Source: Paraburkholderia xenovorans LB400 (lineage in GTDB: Bacteria > Pseudomonadota > Gammaproteobacteria > Burkholderiales > Burkholderiaceae). From it: a stretch of 64,000 bases of DNA. Under the pieces are notes generated by a model, which had not been told where the DNA came from, searched no databases, and saw only the letters and a list, made by a program, of their open reading frames with translations. Positions 57,407 to 64,000 of the stretch are shown here, in pieces (within the stretch, counting starts at the first letter, position 1; every line of letters starts with the position of its first letter). The translations under genes and the position numbers were made by a program. The stretch spans positions 1 through 64,000 of the forward strand of contig NC_007951.1 of the NCBI RefSeq assembly GCF_000013645.1, read 5' to 3'.

Positions 57407-60073
57407 TTACGAGCCGGTTTTACGCGCCGCTGTTTTCCTGGCGGGCGCTTTCCTGGCTGCCGCCGTTTTGGTTGCGGGCGCTTTTTTCGCCGCAGCCTTC
57501 TTTGCTGCCGGCGCTGCCTTCACGGCCACCGGCGCTCCGCCGTCCTCGGACTCCGAATCCGCCGCTTCCGCCGCTGCCTTGGCCGCCGCGGTCTTCGCGA
57601 CAGTCTTCGCCGACGGCTCCTTCTTCTCGAACTCGAAGCCGATCTTGCCGTCGTTCTGCTTGACGAGGAATGCCTTGAAATTCCGGCCGGTTCGCGACGA
57701 CTTGAAGTTCGTCAGCAGGTCCGTGCGGCCTTCTTCGAGCAGCTTGGCCATCTGCTCGCGGGCGATTTCCTGCTGCAGGATCACCTTGCCGGAGCGGAAG
57801 TCGCAAGTCTTCGGATTGGCGACCGAGTTCTCGCAGACGTAGCTCATGCCGTGCTCGAACACCCGGCCCTTGCACTTCGGGCACGCGCCGACCGGCTGCT
57901 GATCGGAGAAGTCGGGCGGTTCGCCGTCTTCGCCGCCGGCATCCTGGCCGAAGTCGAATTCGAGCTTGTAGTTCTTGATCTCGTCGTCGAACGAGAGCTT
58001 CAGGATCGCCGAGAACGGCCGGCCCATCTTGCTGCGGAAACCCGACAGCGGCCCGATCGTCTTGTTCTGCAGCAACTCTTCGACTTCCGGAATCTCGAAC
58101 TGGCGTCCGCCCGGAATCTTCGAAATCGAGAACTCGCACTTCGAGCAGGCAAAGCGCCGGTAGTTCTCCTTCACCTGACCGCCGCAATTCGGACACGGCG
58201 TTTCCAGCGTTGCGTAGTCGCCCGGGATCGTGTCGGAGTCGTACTCTTTCGCGCGCTTCACGATGGTCTGCGTCATGCGGGCGATTTCCTGCATGAACGC
58301 GTCGCGCGGCAGGTTGCCGCGTTCCATTTGCGAGAGCTTGTATTCCCACTCGCCGGTCAATTCCGGCGCCGTCAGTTCCTTCACGCCGAGACCGCGCAAC
58401 AGCGTCATGAGCTGGAAAGCCTTGGCGGTCGGAATCAGATCGCGGCCTTCGCGAATCAGATACTTTTCACCCAGCAAACCTTCGATGATCGCCGCGCGCG
58501 TGGCCGGCGTGCCGAGCCCTTTGGCGGCCATCGCTTCACGCAACTCGTCGTCTTCGACGAGTTTGCCTGCGCCTTCCATAGCCGACAGCAAGGTGGCTTC
58601 GTTGTAGCGTGCGGGCGGTTTCGTCACCAGTTGCTGGGCGGCGATCCTGTCCGTCTTGACCTTCTCGTCCTTCTGCACCGGCACGAGGTTCGCGTCTTCG
58701 CCGCTGATCTCGCGGCCGTAGACCTGCAACCAGCCCGGCTCGACCAGCACCTTGCCTTCGGTCTTGAAGTGATGGCCGACCACTTCCGTGATCCGCGTCG
58801 TCACCTTGAATTCGGCGGCGGGGAAGAACACCGACAGGAATCGCTTCACGACGAGGTCGTAGAGCTTCTGTTCCGGCTCGGACAGGTTCTTCGGCGCTTG
58901 CAGTGTCGGGATGATGGCGAAGTGGTCGCTGATCTTCGAGTTGTCGAAGATGCGCTTGTTCGGCTTCACCCAGCCCTTGTCGAGCACCTGCTTCGCGAAC
59001 GGCAGATAGTTGTTGCTCTCCTTGAGCATGCCGAGCGTCTCTTTGACCGTATCCATATAGTCTTCCGGCAGCGCGCGCGCGTCGGTACGGGGATAGGTCA
59101 GCACCTTGTGCTTTTCGTACAGCGCCTGGGCGAGGCCCAGGGTGTTCTTCGCCGAGAAGCCGAAGCGGCCGTTGGCCTCCCGCTGCAAGCTGGTCAGGTC
59201 GAAGAGCGCCGGCGACAGTTGCGTGGACGGCTTCGATTCCTCAGTCACCGTGCCGATCTGGCCACGGCACGCGGCGACGATCGTCTCGGCCGCGGGTAGC
59301 GACCACAGGCGCGAATCACGTTTTTCCGGATCGAACTCGTCGCGCTTGAATTTCGGATCGAACCAGCGGCCCTCGTAGAAGCCGGCCGAGCAGACGAACT
59401 CCGCCTTGACTTCCCAATAGTCGCGCGGCACGAAGCGGCGAATCTTCTCTTCGCGCTCGACCACGATCGACAGCGTTGGCGTTTGCACCCGCCCGACGGT
59501 GGTCAGGAAGAAGCCGCCGCCCTTGCTGTTGAACGCGGTCATGGCCCGCGTGCCGTTGATGCCGACCAGCCAGTCCGCCTCCGAGCGGCAGCGTGCGGCA
59601 TCGGCGAGCGGTTGCATCTCTTCGTCGCTGCGCAGACGGGCGAAGCCGTCGCGGATCGCGCCCGCCGTCATGGATTGCAGCCACAGGCGCTGCACCGGCT
59701 GCCTCGCTTTCGCGTGCTGCGCGATCAGGCGGAATATCAGCTCGCCCTCGCGCCCCGCGTCGCATGCGTTGATCAGACGGTCGACGTCCTTGCGCTTGAG
59801 CAGCTTGGTCAGCACCTTCAGGCGCGACTCGCTCTTGGCGATCGGGTTGAGATCGAAGTGCGGCGGGATGACGGGCAGATTGGCGAAACTCCACTTGCCG
59901 CGCTTGACTTCGTAGTCTTCGGGCGCGGCAATTTCCAGCAGGTGGCCGACTGCCGAGGAAAGGACGTACTCGTCGCTTTCGTAGTATTCGTCATGCTTGG
60001 TAAAGCCGCCCAAAGCGCGCGCGATGTCGTTCGCGACGGAAGGCTTTTCGGCGATGATCAGTGCTTTGGACAT
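57407..60073 (-). CDS. topB: DNA topoisomerase III
   Basis: An 888-residue type IA topoisomerase that decatenates DNA. The start at 60073 (MSKALIIAEKPSVANDIARALGG) is the usual TOPRIM beginning; the open frame to 60205 is not conserved. The TOPRIM acidic residues are in INACDAGREGELIFRLI, and the active-site tyrosine is Tyr327 in VLTYPRTDAR. Two C-terminal zinc ribbons follow: CPNCGGQVKENYRRFACSKC and CPKCKGRVF...C. The last ~70 residues are a Lys/Ala/Pro-rich histone-like tail (AAPAAKKAAAKKAPATKTAAARK), which probably adds non-specific DNA binding and is a common beta-proteobacterial feature. Confidence 0.95.
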   Translation of the reverse strand: MSKALIIAEKPSVANDIARALGGFTKHDEYYESDEYVLSSAVGHLLEIAAPEDYEVKRGKWSFANLPVIPPHFDLNPIAKSESRLKVLTKLLKRKDVDRLINACDAGREGELIFRLIAQHAKARQPVQRLWLQSMTAGAIRDGFARLRSDEEMQPLADAARCRSEADWLVGINGTRAMTAFNSKGGGFFLTTVGRVQTPTLSIVVEREEKIRRFVPRDYWEVKAEFVCSAGFYEGRWFDPKFKRDEFDPEKRDSRLWSLPAAETIVAACRGQIGTVTEESKPSTQLSPALFDLTSLQREANGRFGFSAKNTLGLAQALYEKHKVLTYPRTDARALPEDYMDTVKETLGMLKESNNYLPFAKQVLDKGWVKPNKRIFDNSKISDHFAIIPTLQAPKNLSEPEQKLYDLVVKRFLSVFFPAAEFKVTTRITEVVGHHFKTEGKVLVEPGWLQVYGREISGEDANLVPVQKDEKVKTDRIAAQQLVTKPPARYNEATLLSAMEGAGKLVEDDELREAMAAKGLGTPATRAAIIEGLLGEKYLIREGRDLIPTAKAFQLMTLLRGLGVKELTAPELTGEWEYKLSQMERGNLPRDAFMQEIARMTQTIVKRAKEYDSDTIPGDYATLETPCPNCGGQVKENYRRFACSKCEFSISKIPGGRQFEIPEVEELLQNKTIGPLSGFRSKMGRPFSAILKLSFDDEIKNYKLEFDFGQDAGGEDGEPPDFSDQQPVGACPKCKGRVFEHGMSYVCENSVANPKTCDFRSGKVILQQEIAREQMAKLLEEGRTDLLTNFKSSRTGRNFKAFLVKQNDGKIGFEFEKKEPSAKTVAKTAAAKAAAEAADSESEDGGAPVAVKAAPAAKKAAAKKAPATKTAAARKAPARKTAARKTGS

Positions 60074-60320
60074 GACTCGATGTGAGGTTGGTAGATCAGG
60101 GTTGATGGCCGTGAGTGCGCTTTTAATCAGCGCGACCCTCGTTTGCGACCTTTGCGACCCATTAACGACCGCTTTATAGCACACGCCGCGAAACCGGCGT
60201 GTCAAGTGCCATAAAGCGCGCCATGATAATTGCGTGCTCAGGCATCGGGCAAGCGGCGGCGAACGCCTTGTGCGCCGTCCGCAACGCCCGGGCCGCCCGG
60301 CTCGCAGGCCGGCGGCGCAA

Positions 60321-60698
60321 TCACGCCGTGGCTAGCGCGGGCCGCAGTTTGGGCGCGCCGCTGACGCCGGGCAGGGCCGTCAGATCAGACAACATCCGTT
60401 CCACAATCGCCGCATGCGGCAGCACGGTGCCAAAAAACCGCGTCGTAACCGAATCTTCGATCAGTATGGTCGGAAAATTCTCCACATCCAGATCGTCGAA
60501 TCGGTCCGCATGAGTTTCAATGTCGATCCATGCGAAACAGATTTCCGGGTGCCGGTCGGCCAGTTTGTCGAACGCGTCCCGGTACTCACGGCAGGTTCCG
60601 CACCATTGCGCGCACAGGCAGGCAACGAATAGCGTCTCGGCTTCGTTGACGCGCTCGGCGATCCGGTCTTGGTCGGTGTCGAGATTCAGCGCGGGCAT
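60321..60698 (-). CDS. Thioredoxin-like protein
   Basis: 125 residues starting MPALNLDTDQDRIAERVNEAETLFVACLCAQWCGTC. The active site is Cys33-Gly-Thr-Cys36 in a thioredoxin fold, with the cis-Pro in ENFPTILIED. There is no signal peptide, so it acts in the cytoplasm. An extra Cys pair (Cys27, Cys29 region, ACLC) lies just before the active site. It sits between dprA and topB on the same strand. Confidence 0.88.
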   Translation of the reverse strand: MPALNLDTDQDRIAERVNEAETLFVACLCAQWCGTCREYRDAFDKLADRHPEICFAWIDIETHADRFDDLDVENFPTILIEDSVTTRFFGTVLPHAAIVERMLSDLTALPGVSGAPKLRPALATA

Positions 60699-60787
60699 GG
60701 TGGTTCCTTGCGTACTTTTGTCAGGTGCTTTGGCGCGAATGTAGCATGGCCGATCGCGAATGGTCGCCGAACCTGGTCAATGCGGGG

Positions 60788-62053
60788 TTAGCCGTGGCTC
60801 GCCCGCATGAAGCGGCCGCCGGGCAGCACGGTGACCTGGCCGGCAAGTTCGAGTTGCAACAAGGTGCTTTGCAGCGTCGCGTCCTCCATCTCGGTGCGGG
60901 TAGCGAGAATTTCAAGCGTGGTGGGTGAATGGCCGAGTGCGGTGAGGAGGCGTTCGGCTTCGGGATCGACCGGTCGGTGGGCCGGCGCGGGGTTCGGGGC
61001 TGTTGCTGAGTCGGCGGCAGATGTCTCTGCCGTCTGCGCCGTTGCCGGTTTCGGCCGAACCGTTGTCGCGCCATTGACCGCTGGCGCCTTCCCTGAACCG
61101 GCATCGTTCCAGAGAATGGCGTGCGCCGGACCCGAAGCCGCCCGCGGTGCTTCCCGTCGCGTGAAGCCCAGTTCCTCCAGCACCTCGTCCGGCGTTTCCA
61201 CCAGCTTCGCGCCTTGTTTGATGATCCGGTGACACCCGCGCGACAGCGGCGCGTGAATCGAGCCGGGCAACGCAAAAACATCGCGCCCCATCTCGTTGGC
61301 GAGCCGCGCCGTGATCAGCGAGCCAGAGCGCATCGCCGCTTCGACGATCACCACGCCGCTGACGAGCCCGGCGATCAGCCGATTACGCTGCGGGAAATTG
61401 GCGGCGCGCGCGGGCGTGCCGAGCGGCCATTCGGAGAGGATCGCGCCCTGTACCGCGATCTGCCGCGCCAGCGCGTGATGCGCCGACGGGTACACGAGGT
61501 CCGCGCCCGTGCCGATCACGGCGACGGTGCTGCCGACGCCCTCCAGTCCGCCCCGATGCGCGGCGCCGTCGATGCCGAGCGCGAGCCCCGAGATGACGGT
61601 GACACCGGCCACCGAGAGCTCCCGTGCGAAGCGCTCCGCGTCTTCGACACCTTGCGGTGTAGCGCTGCGGCTGCCCACGAGGGCGACCGCTCGCGTATGC
61701 AGCAGATTCAACCGGCCCTTTATATATAGCAGGGGCGGGGGATCGGGCATGGTCAGCAGTGCCGGCGGGTAAGCGGGGTCGTCGAGCGTGACGATCTGAT
61801 TGCCGGGTTGCTCGCGCCACGCAATCACCGCGTCGAGCTGGGCGTCGAATTCGGGGCCGGTCGGCGCCAGCGCCGCGCGTGCCGCAGCCTCGCCGGCAAT
61901 CGCGGCGAGTGCCTCGGGCGCCTGATCGAAGATCGCTTCAGGCAGTCCAAAAGCGCACAGCAGCAGGCGCAGTGCCGCGGGTTTCAGCCCCGGTGCGAGT
62001 GAAAGGCGCAGCCACGCGGCGAGTTCAATGTCGGTTGCAGGCAAGGTGCGCAT
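60788..62053 (-). CDS. dprA: DNA-processing protein DprA
   Basis: DprA protects incoming single-stranded DNA and loads RecA in natural transformation. The product is 421 residues. An N-terminal SAM-like region (WLRLSLAPGLKPAALRLLLCAFG) is followed by the Rossmann core: VALVGSRSATPQGVEDAERFARELS, SGLALGIDGAAHRGGLEG, VIGTGADLVYPSAHHALA, SEWPLGTPARAANFPQRNRLIAGLVSGVVIVEAAMRSGSLITARLA, REVFALPGS-like FALPGSIHAPLSRGCHRII. An Ala/Thr/Pro-rich linker (~residues 310-355) leads to a C-terminal winged-helix DML1-like domain. Downstream of it on the same strand is the thioredoxin-like gene. Confidence 0.95.
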   Translation of the reverse strand: MRTLPATDIELAAWLRLSLAPGLKPAALRLLLCAFGLPEAIFDQAPEALAAIAGEAAARAALAPTGPEFDAQLDAVIAWREQPGNQIVTLDDPAYPPALLTMPDPPPLLYIKGRLNLLHTRAVALVGSRSATPQGVEDAERFARELSVAGVTVISGLALGIDGAAHRGGLEGVGSTVAVIGTGADLVYPSAHHALARQIAVQGAILSEWPLGTPARAANFPQRNRLIAGLVSGVVIVEAAMRSGSLITARLANEMGRDVFALPGSIHAPLSRGCHRIIKQGAKLVETPDEVLEELGFTRREAPRAASGPAHAILWNDAGSGKAPAVNGATTVRPKPATAQTAETSAADSATAPNPAPAHRPVDPEAERLLTALGHSPTTLEILATRTEMEDATLQSTLLQLELAGQVTVLPGGRFMRASHG

Positions 62054-62297
62054 TGCGTGTCGATCCTCCTACTGGGCCAGCGGGCAGGCGGGCGCCATGC
62101 TAAAATTTTCATCATCCGAAATAACTGCAGCGCCGCGCCCACCCGCGCGGGCTCGTCGTCTAGCGCATGTAGCGCGTTGAATCGAACCGGTTCGACACCA
62201 TCTATCCTGTGCGCAACGCGACGAACCCACAACCTGGCCGAATGGCCAACGCGAGCCTTCCACCGGTCAGCGGCGCCTGAAAATCACACTCGAAATC

Positions 62298-62801
62298 ATG
62301 GCTTTACTGAACATCATCAATTACCCGGACAAACGGCTGCACAAGATTGCGAAGCCGGTCGAAGCGGTCAACGACCGCATCCGCCGCCTCGTCAAGGATA
62401 TGGCCGAGACCATGTACGCCGCGCCCGGCGTCGGCCTCGCGGCGACCCAGGTGGACGTGCATGAGCGTGTGATCGTGATCGACGTGTCGGACGACCATAA
62501 CGAATTGCTTACCTTCATCAATCCGGAAATCATCTGGTCGAGCGACGAAAGAAAGCTGTCCGAAGAGGGGTGTCTCTCGGTGCCGGGCATTTACGACAAT
62601 GTCGAGCGCGCGGAGAAAGTGCGCGTGCGGGCGCTCAACGAGAAGGGCGAAACCTTCGAGATGGACTGTGAAGGCCTGCTTGCGGTGTGCATCCAGCACG
62701 AAATGGATCACCTGATGGGCCGCGTGTTCGTCGAGTATCTGTCGTCGCTCAAGCAGACGCGCATCAAGAGCAAGATGAAGAAGCTCGCCCACGCAATGTA
62801 A
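62298..62801 (+). CDS. def: Peptide deformylase
   Basis: Removes the N-formyl group from new proteins; a metal enzyme. The product is 167 residues with the three family motifs: [17 protein letters not shown] (metal Cys) and the HEMDH metal/catalytic motif in [11 protein letters not shown]. It is followed 31 bp later by fmt, the usual def-fmt operon, and is divergent from dprA. Confidence 0.98.
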   Translation: MALLNIINYPDKRLHKIAKPVEAVNDRIRRLVKDMAETMYAAPGVGLAATQVDVHERVIVIDVSDDHNELLTFINPEIIWSSDERKLSEEGCLSVPGIYDNVERAEKVRVRALNEKGETFEMDCEGLLAVCIQHEMDHLMGRVFVEYLSSLKQTRIKSKMKKLAHAM

Positions 62802-62832
62802 TGCGCGTTCACCTCGCCTACCGCCCCCGTTC

Positions 62833-63819
62833 ATGAGTCATTCGTTGCGCGTCATCTTTGCCGGTACGCCGGAGTTCGCCGCGGCCGCACTGGCCGCGAT
62901 CCACGGTGCAGGTTTTCCGGTGCCGCTCGTGCTCACCCAGCCGGACCGGCCCGCCGGGCGCGGCATGAAACTGCAGGCGAGCCCGGTCAAGCGCTATGCG
63001 CAGGAACATGGGCTCGCCGTCGCCCAGCCGCCTTCGCTGCGTCGCGCCGGCAAGTATCCTGAGCAAGCCGCCGCCGCGATCGGGCAACTGCGCGCCACGC
63101 CGCACGACGTCATGGTGGTGGCTGCTTACGGTCTGATCCTGCCGCAGGAAGTGCTCGATATTCCGCCGCTCGGCTGCATCAACATTCACGCGTCGTTATT
63201 GCCGCGCTGGCGTGGCGCGGCGCCGATCCATCGTGCGATCGAAGCGGGCGACGCCGAAACCGGCATCACGCTGATGCAGATGGACGTTGGTCTCGACACC
63301 GGCGCCATGATCTCCGAAACACGCACGGCGATTTCCGGCGACGACACCACGGCCACGCTGCACGACCGTCTCGCGCAAGACGGCGCGAAGCTGATCGTCG
63401 AGGCGCTGGTCGAACTGGAGCGCACCGGCAGGCTGGCGGCAACGCCCCAACCTGCGGAAGGCGTCACCTACGCGGAAAAGATCGGCAAGCACGAAGCCGC
63501 GCTCGACTGGCGCCGCCCGGCGGCCGTGCTCGCGCGCCAGGTGCGTGCGTTCGACCCGTTCCCCGGCGGCGTCGGCACGCTGGAAGACGGCACGTCGATC
63601 AAGATCTGGGCCGCGATTCCCGCCGATACAAAAGCTGGCGGCGCACCTGGCACGATCGCCGAGGTCACGCCCGAAGGCGTGGTCGTGGCTTGCGGCGAAG
63701 GCGCGCTGCGTCTCACGCAATTGCAGAAACCCGGCGGCAAGCGCCTGCCGGTGCGCGAATTCCTGGCCGGTTCGACGCTGGCCGTGGGACAACGCTTTCA
63801 ACTTCCCGAAGCAAAGTAA
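62833..63819 (+). CDS. fmt: Methionyl-tRNA formyltransferase
   Basis: Formylates initiator Met-tRNA using 10-formyltetrahydrofolate. The product is 328 residues. The N-terminal transferase domain has [30 protein letters not shown], the catalytic segment [21 protein letters not shown] and [22 protein letters not shown]. The C-terminal OB-like tRNA-binding domain includes [21 protein letters not shown]. It is directly downstream of def. Confidence 0.98.
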   Translation: MSHSLRVIFAGTPEFAAAALAAIHGAGFPVPLVLTQPDRPAGRGMKLQASPVKRYAQEHGLAVAQPPSLRRAGKYPEQAAAAIGQLRATPHDVMVVAAYGLILPQEVLDIPPLGCINIHASLLPRWRGAAPIHRAIEAGDAETGITLMQMDVGLDTGAMISETRTAISGDDTTATLHDRLAQDGAKLIVEALVELERTGRLAATPQPAEGVTYAEKIGKHEAALDWRRPAAVLARQVRAFDPFPGGVGTLEDGTSIKIWAAIPADTKAGGAPGTIAEVTPEGVVVACGEGALRLTQLQKPGGKRLPVREFLAGSTLAVGQRFQLPEAK

Positions 63820-63932
63820 CACGCTTGCGCATGGCCTGAACATCGTCCGTTCGGCCGATGTTCGAGCCCCGCTGGACAAGCCGGCCGCGCGTTAGAATCC
63901 TCCCTGCAACATCCCGCATTTCAAGGATTCTC

Positions 63933-64000
63933 ATGTTCGGCATCACCCATTTCGAATTTTTCGTCGTCGCGGTCTTTCTTCTGAACGTGACGCCGGGTCC
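63933..64000 (+). CDS. LysE/RhtB-family exporter, 5' end only
   Basis: The window ends 22 codons into this gene. MFGITHFEFFVVAVFLLNVTPG is the first membrane segment with the NVTPGP motif of LysE/RhtB amino-acid exporters. GGATT lies just upstream. The rest is outside the window. Confidence 0.75.
   Translation, partial: MFGITHFEFFVVAVFLLNVTPG

Overview
The window looks like the replication-origin end of a large chromosome of a Burkholderiaceae bacterium, most likely Paraburkholderia. This rests on the dnaA-dnaN-gyrB order, high GC, and the gene families present (eutBC with an exaC-type aldehyde dehydrogenase, GTP-type PEP carboxykinase, topB/dprA/def/fmt, T6SS/Rhs). The species assignment is inference from gene content; no comparison could be run.

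Layout. (1) 0-5.7 kb: dnaA, dnaN, gyrB. (2) 5.7-14.3 kb: a mobile and defence scar made of an IS1182-family element sitting inside the gyrB terminator, decayed intergenic DNA, an IS5/IS427-type element with a -1 frameshift transposase, a large SMC-like zinc-hook AAA ATPase whose C-terminus is cut off, and the IS21-family element (istAB) that cuts it. (3) 14.4-21.6 kb: a catabolic cluster on the minus strand (UxaA-type dehydratase, GntR regulator, OFA-type MFS carrier, FAD oxidoreductase, flavin reductase) with a second, divergent GntR regulator. Candidate GntR operators are visible. (4) 21.6-29.8 kb: two perfect DnaA boxes in an intergenic gap, a GyrI-like protein, then microcompartment-free ethanolamine use (permease, eutB, eutC, DUF779 protein, exaC-type aldehyde dehydrogenase with a sigma-54 promoter, EutR-like regulator). 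(5) 29.8-32.8 kb: a CadA-type metal ATPase with a His/Cys-rich tail and divergent CadR-like MerR regulator with a textbook operator. (6) 32.9-39 kb: zinc-ribbon protein, dbpA, methionine-type aminotransferase, an orphan amino-acid-binding protein, a membrane glycosyltransferase-like protein. (7) 39.2-50.7 kb: an AT-rich promoter zone and a type VI secretion effector island: tssE, tssF, a severely shortened tssG, vgrG, DUF2169, DUF4150 (PAAR-like), and a 1362-residue Rhs protein whose tip carries a His-Gly / Ala-Cys pattern like clan CD cysteine peptidases. (8) 50.8-64 kb: tRNA-Lys(CTT), thioesterase, patatin, 2-hydroxyacid dehydrogenase, pckG, LysR regulator, topB, thioredoxin-like protein, dprA, def, fmt and the start of a LysE-type exporter.

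The two most unusual regions are the gyrB-downstream scar (a 23-bp terminator hairpin duplicated around an IS; a defence-like ATPase truncated by an IS21 without target duplication) and the T6SS island (baseplate genes without sheath, tube, ClpV or membrane-complex genes, ending in an unusual candidate protease toxin without a recognisable immunity gene).
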